The notes under the pieces: model-generated | What the model saw: the letters and a program-made list of their open reading frames with translations, nothing else | Told to the model about the DNA's origin: nothing | Databases searched by the model: none | Shown: positions 7,774 through 15,010 of the stretch, in pieces | Layout: every line of letters begins with the position of its first letter | Numbering within the stretch: position 1 is the first letter of the stretch | Made by a program: the position numbers and the translations under genes | DNA from: an uncultured Actinomycetes bacterium | GTDB taxonomy: Bacteria; Actinomycetota; Actinomycetes; S36-B12 | DNA length: 17,191 nt | Direction: 5' to 3' | Assembly (NCBI GenBank): GCA_937876275.1 | Contig: CALFIA010000268.1 | Location: 1-17,191 of the forward strand

Positions 7774-8618
7774 GCCAGGCTCCGAGGTTCGGGGGGTAGG
7801 CGGCCGATGAGAAGCATGGCTCGGTAGGCCACGACCGTAAGGCCGGCGGAGATCACCACGATCAAGGCACCGAGCGCAGATCGATATGCCTGTGCAGCCT
7901 CGGGCCTGGTGCACAGGAGTGCCAACGTGATCCACGGAGCCGCAACCGCAAGTCGAGCTGCGGAAACTGTCCAGCTTTGTCGCGCCTCGATCTCACCTCG
8001 AGTCCGCAAGTCGGCGCGTAACAGTGAGCTCACTGTGCGCAGCACCAGCCCGAGATCGGAGCCACCCACCTCACGAGCAATTCGCATGGAGGCGACCACC
8101 CGATCAGCCACGGGATCCGCAAGCTCTTGGTGCAAGAGGTCGAGGGCTGAACCGAACGAGCCGGTTACTCGGTACTCGGCGGCGAATCTCGCGAACGCGG
8201 GTCGCAGTGGAGCCGGACCGCGCGTCTGCAGGTCGGCAACTGCCTCGGGTAGTGACATTCCCGCGCGCACCGCGGAGGCTAGGGAGTCAACGGCATCAGG
8301 CCAGGCACTTCGTACGGCACGTTGTCGCGTACGAGCCCTCCTGCGCAGCAGAAGGAAGGGCATGGTCGATGCCAGCGCTCCCGCGATAAGGGCAACAGCG
8401 GGGACAGATGTGACGACTAGCGCACCTGTACCGCTCACCAGAGCAGCAACAGCCGACGCGGAGACAACGGTGCCCGGGGTTGCCTGCGAGAGGGCAGCCG
8501 CATCGATGAGCCGCTGCACTCGCCCGCGTCGCTGAGCTCGATGTGCGGGGCGCTCGAAGGACAGCGCGATGAGCAGCACTCCGATTGCCAGGAAAAGCCC
8601 GATGAGCGCACCCATCAT
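7770..8618 (-). CDS. tadB: TadB-like inner-membrane platform protein (type II secretion F domain)
   Basis: Paralogue and partner of TadC in the Tad assembly platform. The 282-residue protein has an N-terminal helix (MMGALIGLFLAIGVLLIALS), a helix pair around 50-90, and two C-terminal helices near 225-270. A cytoplasmic T2SF domain between them contains WPDAVDSLASAVRAGMSLPE and the element ARFAAEYRVTGSFGSALDLL. The start is ATG at 8618, which overlaps the tadA stop as ATGA; an adjacent ATG at 8615 is also possible. The end overlaps tadC as GTGA. Confidence 0.88.
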   Translation of the reverse strand: MMGALIGLFLAIGVLLIALSFERPAHRAQRRGRVQRLIDAAALSQATPGTVVSASAVAALVSGTGALVVTSVPAVALIAGALASTMPFLLLRRRARTRQRAVRSAWPDAVDSLASAVRAGMSLPEAVADLQTRGPAPLRPAFARFAAEYRVTGSFGSALDLLHQELADPVADRVVASMRIAREVGGSDLGLVLRTVSSLLRADLRTRGEIEARQSWTVSAARLAVAAPWITLALLCTRPEAAQAYRSALGALIVVISAGLTVVAYRAMLLIGRLPPEPRSLA

Positions 8619-9826
8619 GCCGCTCGCATGTGGTTCTCGGAATCGTGCAGGAGTCGTGCGACATCAAATCCGGCCCGCTCGAAGCGTTCGGGGTGGGGCG
8701 GAAAGCCGCCGAGACGTTGCAGACCCTTTCCGCGGTCGCCGAAGATGTCGGCAAGTTCGATTACCCCTTGCTCAACCCGACCGGAGAGCGTGGCAATCTC
8801 CCGCACCACACGTCGGCCACTGGCAAGGGTTGCTACATGCACGACGAGATCGACGCTGCCGGCAACTGTTGGCACGACAAAGTCACCAGGAATGTTCTGG
8901 CCCGCGAGGAGGGGAAGCGTGCACAGCTTCGTGATCGCCTCGCGAGCGCTGTTTGCGTGGAGCGTTGCCATAGCGGGCATGCCACTGTTCATGGCAACAA
9001 GAAGATCGAGAGCTTCGGCTTGTCGAACTTCACCGACGACAAGTCTCGTGGGTCGCATGCGAAGTGCTTCTCGCACTAGCCGACGCAGACTAACTTCGCC
9101 GGTTCCTTCCAAGCTCGCATCTCGTGTCTGCATAGGCACCCAGTCAGGATGCGCTGTGCGAATCTCGAAGACCTCTTCGCAGCTGATGATTCGCTCGTGA
9201 GCGGGTACGCAGCCGAGCAGGGCGTTGAGCATCGTGGTCTTGCCCGCCTGAGTGCCACCAGCGACGACGATGTTGAGGCCGCTCACGACAGCTGCCTCGA
9301 GGAATTTCGCCGCATGGGCTGTGACCGTGCCAAGGCCGATCAATTCGTCGACATGTGCCGCTCGGATGACGAATCTGCGAATATTCACCGACCAGTGCGC
9401 CCGAGTGATGTCAGGGATCACCACGTGTAGTCGGCTGCCGTCTGGCAGCATCGCATCAACAAAAGGGTGCGAAAGGTCGAGACGACGCCCTGAGGCACGC
9501 AGCATGCGTTCCACGAGTTCACGGATCTCACCCTCACCAAGCACAACTGTCGTGAGCTCACTCCGACCACCACGTGCGACGAAAACTCGACCTGGCTCAT
9601 TTATCCAGATCTCTTCGATTTCGGGGTCGTCAAACAGTGGTTGAAGCGCTCCGTAACCCGTAAAGGATGCGAGAAGTGCACGACGCGCCTCACTCATCTC
9701 AGCGGAGGGATCGACGTCAACGAGGCAGGAATCAATCACGGAGTTAACGCCAGCGACATTCACCATGGGATCAATGGCTGCCTCGAGTAACGCCGACCGC
9801 ACTCGCGCGTGCAGTTCATCAAGCAT
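8615..9826 (-). CDS. tadA: TadA/CpaF family secretion ATPase
   Basis: Hexameric cytoplasmic motor ATPase for Tad/Flp pilus assembly, of the VirB11/GspE superfamily. It has 403 residues. An N-terminal domain contains GYGALQPLFDDPEIEEIWIN (58-77) and LDLSHPFVDAMLPDGSRLH (116-134). The motor domain has Walker A GGTQAGKTT (190-198), an acidic box ISCEEVFEI (214-222), Walker B-like RLVVGEVR (261-268) and the His box ATLHANS (287-293). Walker A has QA where GS is usual, but the Lys and Thr are kept. It heads the locus and starts at ATG 9826 after a GGGGG-rich stretch. The TadZ/ssd-like gene that often precedes it in other actinobacteria is absent; the upstream gene is an alpha/beta hydrolase. Confidence 0.94.
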   Translation of the reverse strand: MLDELHARVRSALLEAAIDPMVNVAGVNSVIDSCLVDVDPSAEMSEARRALLASFTGYGALQPLFDDPEIEEIWINEPGRVFVARGGRSELTTVVLGEGEIRELVERMLRASGRRLDLSHPFVDAMLPDGSRLHVVIPDITRAHWSVNIRRFVIRAAHVDELIGLGTVTAHAAKFLEAAVVSGLNIVVAGGTQAGKTTMLNALLGCVPAHERIISCEEVFEIRTAHPDWVPMQTRDASLEGTGEVSLRRLVREALRMRPTRLVVGEVRQAEALDLLVAMNSGMPAMATLHANSAREAITKLCTLPLLAGQNIPGDFVVPTVAGSVDLVVHVATLASGRRVVREIATLSGRVEQGVIELADIFGDRGKGLQRLGGFPPHPERFERAGFDVARLLHDSENHMRAA

Positions 9827-9910
9827 GGCGGCCCCCGTCCGAGTGATAACTCGTCGAAGGTAGATCGATCAGGAAGGGCGCACCAGGGTCACTTCACGAG
9901 CTGTGGATAA
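9827..9910 (-). promoter_or_regulatory. Leader upstream of tadA, holding a perfect DnaA-box sequence
   Basis: This 84-base gap separates the hydrolase stop from the tadA start and is the most likely place for a promoter of the Tad operon. It contains TGTGGATAA at 9902-9910, which reads TTATCCACA on the minus strand, an exact DnaA-box consensus. It also holds GAGT-GATA-ACTC (9841-9852), a 4-bp-arm inverted repeat. A single DnaA box does not make an origin. I could not fix a -10/-35 pair. Confidence 0.35.
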
Positions 9911-10807
9911 CTAGGACGCGATGAAGCGATCCCAGGCAGCCTTGACCATCTCCGGATGTTCCATCTGTGCGACGTGGCCTGAGTCGGGAAGCACGACGAC
10001 GTGCGCATTCGGGAAGTACTTGGTGACCTTGTGCGCTGCGGAGGGATCAATGAGCGGATCCTTGCGACCGTAGATCACGAGCGTGGGGCAGGTGATCTTG
10101 CCCGCGAGCTTCCACGGGCGATGCGGTCCACGATCCAGGAACGTCTTCATCATTCCGCGCAGCGATGCCAAGAAAGCATCGTTCGCATACGGGAAGTGCT
10201 CGCGCGCCTTGGCTTCTTCGACGGCCTCGTCATAGCGCTGAGGCGCGACGCGAGACGGATCGGCGAAACAGAGATCGATCGAACCTTGGACGCGCTGCTC
10301 GACCGGCACGTTGAGGAACTTCTCAACAAGCTTCTCCCCCACACCAGGCACTGCGATCACCGGCAGGTGCACATTGCCCTTTCCGATACTGAACGTCGGC
10401 AATGCAGGTGAGGTCATGGTGAGTGATCGCACGAGGTCGGGGCGGCGCGCTGCGATCTGTACTGCGACTGCACCGCCAAGGGAGTTGCCGAAAAGATGAA
10501 CCGGGCCGCCACCGAGGTGATCAATGAGATCGACGACGGCGCGTGCATGCCCGAGCGGAGTCATGTCGCCATCACGGGGTGGCGGCGACTGACCGAAGCC
10601 ACCGAGATCGACCGCATAGCCATCAACCTGATCACGCATGGCATCCATCAGATCCGTCCAGTTCAGCGAGGAACCGCCAAGACCGTGGATGAAGATGGCC
10701 AGGGGAAGACCGGGCTTGGTGGGCTCGGCGTGACGTACTGACAGCGTGCGGTGGACCAGGGCCACATCAGAGCGGGGCCACGGCGGGGCGAGCACGGTGT
10801 CGGTCAC
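9911..10807 (-). CDS. Alpha/beta hydrolase fold protein
   Basis: A 298-residue serine hydrolase of unknown substrate. The oxyanion-hole motif HGLGGSS is at 41-47, the nucleophile elbow GNSLGG at 107-112 (S109), the acid at D250 in YGRKDPLID and the catalytic His at H278 in DSGHVAQ. The triad is complete. The lid between about residues 140 and 230 is helical and not informative about substrate. There is no signal peptide, so it is probably cytosolic. GTG at 10807 is used as the start. It is divergent from a TetR gene with only 57 bases between them, which suggests that TetR controls it. Candidate roles are esterase or C-C hydrolase, but the sequence does not decide. Confidence 0.9.
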   Translation of the reverse strand: MTDTVLAPPWPRSDVALVHRTLSVRHAEPTKPGLPLAIFIHGLGGSSLNWTDLMDAMRDQVDGYAVDLGGFGQSPPPRDGDMTPLGHARAVVDLIDHLGGGPVHLFGNSLGGAVAVQIAARRPDLVRSLTMTSPALPTFSIGKGNVHLPVIAVPGVGEKLVEKFLNVPVEQRVQGSIDLCFADPSRVAPQRYDEAVEEAKAREHFPYANDAFLASLRGMMKTFLDRGPHRPWKLAGKITCPTLVIYGRKDPLIDPSAAHKVTKYFPNAHVVVLPDSGHVAQMEHPEMVKAAWDRFIAS

Positions 10808-10864
10808 GAGACCAGGTTACCCAAGAACGCCCCACGGGGGTTACCCGTCAGTAGGGTTCTTCTC
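10808..10864. promoter_or_regulatory. Divergent hydrolase/TetR control region with repeats
   Basis: This 57-base gap holds two direct copies of GGTTACCC (10815-10822 and 10839-10846), spaced 24 bases start to start. It also holds an inverted pair AAGAAC (10823-10828) and GTTCTT (10856-10861). A TAGGGT resembling an actinobacterial -10 (TAnnnT) lies at 10852-10857, although it is close to the tetR start. These are plausible TetR operator elements; binding is inferred. Confidence 0.45.
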
Positions 10865-11485
10865 ATGACCGCCGAGACCGTGCGCGCTGCTCGCCTGCCG
10901 AAGGCGGAGCGACGTGCGCAGTTGCTCGAAGCGGCACTTGAGGTGTTCTCGGCTGATGGGTACCACGCGGCAGGCATGGATCAGATCGCCGAACGTGCCG
11001 GCGTCACCAAGCCGGTGCTCTACCAGCACTTCCCGAGCAAGCTCGACCTCTATTTGGCCCTGCTCGACTCGGCCATCGGCGAGCTGCTGACCGCAACGAA
11101 TGCGGCAATTGCCTCGACCTCCGACAACAAGCAGCGCGTTCGGGCCACCCTCGATGCGTATTTCGGCTTTGTCGATGCACGCAAGAGCGGTTTTCGCCTC
11201 GTGTTCGAGAGCGACCTGATGAACGAGCCCGCGGTGCGCGAGCGCGTGGAAAAGGCAGAGTCGGCGATCGCCGAGTCCATTGCCCGCGTCATCGCTACCG
11301 ACACCGGACTTCGTGACGATCAGGCTCTGCTGCTCGGTTCAGGCCTCCAGGGAACTATGGAGATCTCAGCGCGGCGCTGGGTCCGCGACCCCGGCGAGAT
11401 CACCCGCGATGAAGCCGCGGAACTCGTGGCGACCTTGTGCTGGCGAGGCATCGGCGGATTCCCGCTGACCCATCCCCCGTCCTAG
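10865..11485 (+). CDS. TetR/AcrR family transcriptional regulator
   Basis: A 206-residue one-component repressor-type regulator. The N-terminal DNA-binding domain is clear: RRAQLLEAALEVFSADGYHA (16-35), followed by the helix-turn-helix MDQIAERAGVTKPVLYQHFP (38-57) and the usual SKLDLYLALLD. The C-terminal ligand domain is variable and gives no ligand clue. The frame extends upstream to 10751, but that part overlaps the hydrolase gene; ATG at 10865 begins directly before the DNA-binding domain. It is likely to regulate itself and the divergent hydrolase. TetR followed by DUF3107 is a conserved actinobacterial neighbourhood, so a broader role is possible. Confidence 0.93.
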   Translation: MTAETVRAARLPKAERRAQLLEAALEVFSADGYHAAGMDQIAERAGVTKPVLYQHFPSKLDLYLALLDSAIGELLTATNAAIASTSDNKQRVRATLDAYFGFVDARKSGFRLVFESDLMNEPAVRERVEKAESAIAESIARVIATDTGLRDDQALLLGSGLQGTMEISARRWVRDPGEITRDEAAELVATLCWRGIGGFPLTHPPS

Positions 11486-11601
11486 CTCACCGCTACTGCC
11501 TCAGCATCATTTCGTCGACGGCGTAACCCCGCCCGAGGGCGTGGGGCCTGGCTGCGTGAGAGCATGGAGTCGTACGTCCGCATACACAAGGGAGATAGAC
11601 C
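11486..11601 (+). other. tetR-DUF3107 intergenic region
   Basis: These 116 bases lie between two plus-strand genes. An AAGGGAG ribosome binding site sits just before the DUF3107 GTG start. I see no strong terminator hairpin and no promoter I can assign with confidence, though the length leaves room for a promoter for the DUF3107 gene. Confidence 0.3.
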
Positions 11602-11823
11602 GTGGAGATCAAGGTCGGTGTCGAGAACACCCCGCGCGAGGTCGCACTCGAGAGCGAGCAGACACCCGAGCAGGTCACCGCTGCTGTTGAGGCTGCACTG
11701 GCCAACGGCACCGTGCTGTCGCTGACTGATGATCGCGGTCGCACCGTGCTGATCCCCGGCGCGAAGATCGCTTACGTCGAGATCGGCGCGCCGTCCTCAC
11801 GTCGCGTGGGCTTCGGCTCCTAA
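11602..11823 (+). CDS. DUF3107 family small protein
   Basis: A 73-residue protein matching the actinobacterial DUF3107 family. It starts MEIKVGVENTPREVALES, has a helix TPEQVTAAVEAALANG, and ends with LTDDRGRTVLIPGAKIAYVE and a Gly-rich tail. The pattern of short strands around one helix suggests a compact alpha/beta fold. Its function is unknown. GTG at 11602 is preceded by AAGGGAG at a good distance. It lies between a TetR gene and a ferritin-like gene and near a DEAD-box helicase, an arrangement repeated across actinobacteria, so its job may be tied to RNA or stress functions, but that is only context. Confidence 0.88.
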   Translation: MEIKVGVENTPREVALESEQTPEQVTAAVEAALANGTVLSLTDDRGRTVLIPGAKIAYVEIGAPSSRRVGFGS

Positions 11824-11832
11824 CACCACCCC

Positions 11833-11866
11833 GCACTCGGTTTCGCTACGCGGCGAGACCAAGTGC
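11833..11866. terminator. Hairpin at the DUF3107 / ferritin-like convergent junction
   Basis: CACTCGGTTTCGC (11834-11846) pairs with GCGAGACCAAGTG (11853-11865) around a 6-base loop, with one mismatch and one wobble pair on the plus-strand RNA; G11833/C11866 extends the stem. The stop codon of the minus-strand gene lies at the loop edge. A two-way terminator is likely, although no T-tract follows. Confidence 0.5.
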
Positions 11867-12583
11867 TGTCATGCGCCGAGTGTGATTCTCGGTCAGTCGC
11901 GCGAGCATGCGACCCATTTCCGCGAGGTCAGCACCCGGGCGGTCAACGCCTCCGACAATCAGTGACGAGAGCGCATCGCGCTCGGCGGCAACTCTCTGCG
12001 CCTGCGAGAGTGCTTCGCCAACCAGACGGCGACCCCACAGCGCTAGTCGGCCGGCAACACGCGGGTCTGCATCGATAGCCGCGCGAACGCGATCGACCAC
12101 GAAAGCAGAATGGCCGAGGTCCTCGCACACAGTCTCGACGAGTTCGCGAGTCTGCACGTCGACGTATCGCGAAATCTCACGATAGAAATCCATGCCAATG
12201 CCATCGCCGACGTAGGCCTTGATCAGTCCTTCGAGCCAGTCACTGGGCATCGTGTGCGAATGGAATTCGGCGTAAGAACTCTTGAACGGAGTCATCGCTG
12301 CTTCCGGATCGACGCCTAGCTCGATGAGTCGATCGCGCAGATGTCGGTAATGCCGGAACTCCGCATTGGCCATCTCGGCTAGAGCTGACTCATCGCCAAC
12401 GGTAGGTGCGAGCGCCGCATCGGAGGCGGTGCGCTCGAATGCCGTGAGTTCGCCATAGGCAAGTACTCCGAGCAGATCAATCACCGCCTCCCGGTAGACC
12501 GGATCGGTCTCCAATGCGGACGGATCGGGCGCAGTGAAGTCGTCGATCGGCTCCCCTGGGGGCATTTCCTGCTCAGCAGTCAT
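11846..12583 (-). CDS. Ferritin-fold, MiaE-like protein (MiaE_2 family)
   Basis: A 245-residue, mostly helical protein resembling the actinobacterial ferritin-like group related to the tRNA hydroxylase MiaE. Likely metal-site motifs are E45/E50 in LAYGELTAFERTASDA, the EFRH motif at 75-78 (E75, H78), and EDLGH at 154-158 following RELVETVC. This is the layout of a diiron four-helix bundle. The substrate is not known; a direct tRNA-modifying role is only suggested by the family name. The frame is open back to 12625, but ATG at 12583 is preferred: it has a GGA ribosome binding site and leaves a divergent promoter region for the helicase. It is transcribed away from the helicase and towards DUF3107. 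Confidence 0.83.
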   Translation of the reverse strand: MTAEQEMPPGEPIDDFTAPDPSALETDPVYREAVIDLLGVLAYGELTAFERTASDAALAPTVGDESALAEMANAEFRHYRHLRDRLIELGVDPEAAMTPFKSSYAEFHSHTMPSDWLEGLIKAYVGDGIGMDFYREISRYVDVQTRELVETVCEDLGHSAFVVDRVRAAIDADPRVAGRLALWGRRLVGEALSQAQRVAAERDALSSLIVGGVDRPGADLAEMGRMLARLTENHTRRMTALGLAA

Positions 12584-12627
12584 AGTGATTCCAGGGTATC
12601 GGGGGCTGACGGGTAGAGTAATCACTA
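12583..12627. promoter_or_regulatory. 8-bp inverted repeat and helicase promoter region
   Basis: TAGTGATT (12583-12590) and AATCACTA (12620-12627) are perfect 8-bp arms enclosing the gap between the divergent ferritin-like and helicase genes. TAGAGT at 12614-12619 fits a TAnnnT -10 for the helicase, and TACCCT on the minus strand (12597-12592) fits one for the ferritin-like gene. The right arm lies just after the proposed helicase -10. A shared operator is possible. Confidence 0.4.
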
Positions 12628-12642
12628 ATTACAAGGAGAATT

Positions 12643-14151
12643 TTGACTACTGACAGCGTTTCCGCCGTCGACCCCACCACTGCACCGACCTTCGCAGAGC
12701 TGGGCACCGACCCCCTTATTTCCGCCGCACTTGCCGCTGACGGCATTCACACGGCATTCCCCATCCAGGCTGCCTGCATCGGCCTTGCCCTCGAAGGCAA
12801 AGACCTCATCGGTCAGGCCAAGACGGGAACAGGCAAGACCCTCGGCTTCGGCATCCCTTTGCTGCAGCGCGTCGACATGACCAACGACGGACGTCCGCAG
12901 GCACTCGTGATCTGCCCGACCCGCGAACTTGGTCTTCAGGTTGCTACCGATCTTGAGCGTGCCGGTCGCGAGAAGGGCGTGCGCGTTCTCGCCGTCTACG
13001 GCGGTCGTGCCTACGAGCCGCAGATCGAGGCGCTCAAGAAGGGCATTGACGTTGTCGTCGGTACACCCGGTCGCATCATCGATCTCGCGCAGCGTCGCGA
13101 CATGGATCTCTCGCAGATCAAGGTACTCGTTCTTGACGAGGCTGACGAGATGCTCGACATGGGCTTCCTGCCTGACGTGGAGCGCATCGTTGCCCAGGTT
13201 CCGGCCGTGCGACAGACCATGCTCTTCTCGGCAACGATGCCGGGCACCATCTTGAATCTCGCTCGTCGATACATGACTCAGCCGACTCACATTCGTGCCG
13301 GCGAGATCGGTGACGACAACGCCACCGTCGATGCGATCGAGCAGCATGTGTGGCGCGCTCACCCGATGGACAAAGTCGAGCTCGTTGCTCGCATCCTGCA
13401 GGCCAATGGCCGTGAACTCGCAATGATCTTCACCCGTACCAAGCGAAAGGCCCAGAAGATCTGTGACGAACTGACCGAGCGTGGATTCGCTGTCGGCACC
13501 GTTCACGGTGACCTCGGCCAGGGTGCACGTGAGCAAGCCCTTCGCGCATTCCGCAACGGCAAGGTCGACGTTCTTGTCTGCACCGATGTCGCAGCTCGCG
13601 GCATCGACGTCGACAACGTCACTCACGTCATCAACTACGAATGCCCTGACGACGAGAAGACTTACCTGCACCGCATCGGCCGCACCGGTCGCGCCGGCGC
13701 AAGCGGCACTGCCGTCACGCTCGTCGATTGGGAAGACATCGCCCGCTGGCAGATGATCGATCGCGCACTGAAGCTTCCCTTCAAGGATCCGATCGAGACC
13801 TACTCGAGCAGCGATCACGTCTATACCGGTCTAAACATCCCCGCTGGCACCACCGGCAAGCTGCCCAAGTCGCAGCGCTCGCGTGAGGGCCTGGGCGCTG
13901 AAGCTGTCGAGGATCTCGGCGAGACCGGCAAGAAGCCGAAGTCCGACAGCAACCGCGGTCGAGATGGTGGCCGTGGTGGCGACAAGCACGGCGGTCACAA
14001 GAAGCATGACGATCGCCCGAAGGTCGATAAGCCGCACGCGGAGAAGCCGAAGTCTGACGCGGACCCGGACGCCAAGGCGAAGCAGGCGCGTCAGCGTCGT
14101 CGCACTCGCAGCGGTAAGCCCGCTGAAGGCGCGTCGACCTCAGCCGACTAG
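12643..14151 (+). CDS. DEAD-box ATP-dependent RNA helicase (RhlE/CsdA type)
   Basis: Cytosolic RNA unwinding enzyme, likely acting in ribosome assembly or cold/stress RNA remodelling. Of 502 residues, the first 390 or so form the helicase core. A Q motif around F17-Q42 is followed by motif I AKTGTGKT (59-66), Ia PTREL (92-96), GG (120-121), Ib TPGR (141-144), DEAD (165-168) and SAT (196-198). The second RecA lobe has VHGDLGQGAREQAL, TDVAARGIDVD (314-324) and motif VI HRIGRTGR (343-350). The tail, about 400-502, is low-complexity and rich in Lys, Arg, Gly, Asp and His (GGRGGDKHGGHKKHDD), as in RNA-binding extensions. TTG at 12643 follows an AAGGAG site. The stop overlaps that of convergent parA. 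Confidence 0.96.
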   Translation: MTTDSVSAVDPTTAPTFAELGTDPLISAALAADGIHTAFPIQAACIGLALEGKDLIGQAKTGTGKTLGFGIPLLQRVDMTNDGRPQALVICPTRELGLQVATDLERAGREKGVRVLAVYGGRAYEPQIEALKKGIDVVVGTPGRIIDLAQRRDMDLSQIKVLVLDEADEMLDMGFLPDVERIVAQVPAVRQTMLFSATMPGTILNLARRYMTQPTHIRAGEIGDDNATVDAIEQHVWRAHPMDKVELVARILQANGRELAMIFTRTKRKAQKICDELTERGFAVGTVHGDLGQGAREQALRAFRNGKVDVLVCTDVAARGIDVDNVTHVINYECPDDEKTYLHRIGRTGRAGASGTAVTLVDWEDIARWQMIDRALKLPFKDPIETYSSSDHVYTGLNIPAGTTGKLPKSQRSREGLGAEAVEDLGETGKKPKSDSNRGRDGGRGGDKHGGHKKHDDRPKVDKPHAEKPKSDADPDAKAKQARQRRRTRSGKPAEGASTSAD

Positions 14152-14900
14152 GCCTTTCCCAGCACGACTTTCGCAAGGGCGCGGTATTCCATCGCGCCCT
14201 TCGACTTTGGTGATGTCGCCAGGATGCTTCGCCCAACCGCGGGTGCTTCCGCAAAGCGAATAGAGCGCGTAATTGGCGCGAGCACCTCGACCTTGTAGCG
14301 CGGACCTAGATCGTTGAGCACTGCCTTGGCATGCGCGGTTCTACCGTCGTAAAGAGTCGGCAGAATGCCGAGAACACGAAGTCGCGGATTGATCAGCCGC
14401 TTCACGTCGGCAATGGTCTCCATCAATTGCCCGACTCCGCGATGCGAGAGTGTTTCGCACTGGAGGGGAATGACGACGTCATCTGCCGCAGCCAGCGCAT
14501 TGATCGTGATGATGCCGAGTGACGGCGAGCAATCGATGACGATCCAGTCGTAGTCATTGGCCACGGTCGCAAGAGCGTCACGCACGACAAACTCGCGTCC
14601 CGAACGTGAAGCCAGAAGTTGATCTGCTCCGGCGAGGTCAATTCGCGCAGGCAAGAGGTCGATACCATCTGCCGTCTTCAGGAGTACATCCGCAACCGCG
14701 GCGCCACCGAGCACGTCCATCGCCCCGAGCTCGAGATCCTCGGGATCCCAGCCGAGACAGAAGGTGGCACAGGCCTGGGCATCAAGATCCACCAGCAGCA
14801 CTCGCTGGCCCGCTTCGACGAGGGCGGCGGCGAGGTTCACGGCCGAGGTGGTCTTGGCGACCCCACCCTTCTGGTTCGCCAGGGCGAGAATGCGTGCCAT
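14148..14900 (-). CDS. ParA/MinD-type ATPase, orphan
   Basis: A 250-residue deviant-Walker ATPase of the Soj/ParA type. It has the deviant Walker A KGGVAKTT (11-18) with signature lysines K11 and K16, VDLDAQAC (38-44), and Walker B IVIDCSPSLG (120-129). There is no N-terminal helix-turn-helix. The longer open frame to 14966 is set aside in favour of ATG at 14900, which begins MARILALANQKGG as expected and has a GGGAGG site upstream. No parB or parS is visible next to it, so it is unlikely to be the chromosomal segregation ParA beside the origin. A cargo-positioning role is possible. The 3' end overlaps the helicase stop in CTAG, and its coding end holds a strong hairpin. Confidence 0.92.
   Translation of the reverse strand: MARILALANQKGGVAKTTSAVNLAAALVEAGQRVLLVDLDAQACATFCLGWDPEDLELGAMDVLGGAAVADVLLKTADGIDLLPARIDLAGADQLLASRSGREFVVRDALATVANDYDWIVIDCSPSLGIITINALAAADDVVIPLQCETLSHRGVGQLMETIADVKRLINPRLRVLGILPTLYDGRTAHAKAVLNDLGPRYKVEVLAPITRSIRFAEAPAVGRSILATSPKSKGAMEYRALAKVVLGKA
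14175..14201 (+). terminator. Strong GC hairpin after the helicase gene, inside the 3' end of parA
   Basis: AAGGGCGCG (14175-14183) and CGCGCCCTT (14193-14201) are perfect 9-bp arms around a 9-base loop, beginning 24 bases after the helicase stop. On the helicase transcript this would be a stable 3'-end structure. There is no clear T-tract, so it may protect or pause rather than terminate. It also encodes part of the ParA C-terminus on the other strand. Confidence 0.5.
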
Positions 14901-15010
14901 CTGCCCTGCCTCCCCTCGAATCGCACCGTGGGCTGCAAGCCTAGGCAGGTGAAGACGACGAGTCATCGCCGCGGGGTTTCAGCGGAGGCCATCACGGGTA
15001 GGACACCTCG
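14901..15010. other. Divergent parA / ATP-binding protein intergenic region
   Basis: The 110 bases between two divergent genes must hold promoters for both unless they are read from elsewhere. A GCCTAGGC palindrome lies at 14939-14946. I could not assign convincing -10/-35 elements. Confidence 0.3.

Noticed and set aside
7774..7935. N-terminal extension of TadC in the open frame
   Set aside because: The extra 54 residues are read through tadB in another frame and are Cys/Arg/Pro-rich without structure; GTG at 7773 gives a normal membrane helix start and a GTGA overlap.
9902..9910. Replication origin near the DnaA box
   Set aside because: Only a single box, with no AT-rich unwinding region and no dnaA, dnaN or parB beside it.
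10751..10864. N-terminal extension of the TetR regulator
   Set aside because: It would overlap the divergent hydrolase and the control region; the TetR domain begins right after ATG 10865.
12625..13818. A 397-codon open frame on the minus strand inside the helicase gene
   Set aside because: It is fully antisense to a helicase with all canonical motifs, has no recognisable domain, and long antisense frames are common in high-GC coding DNA.
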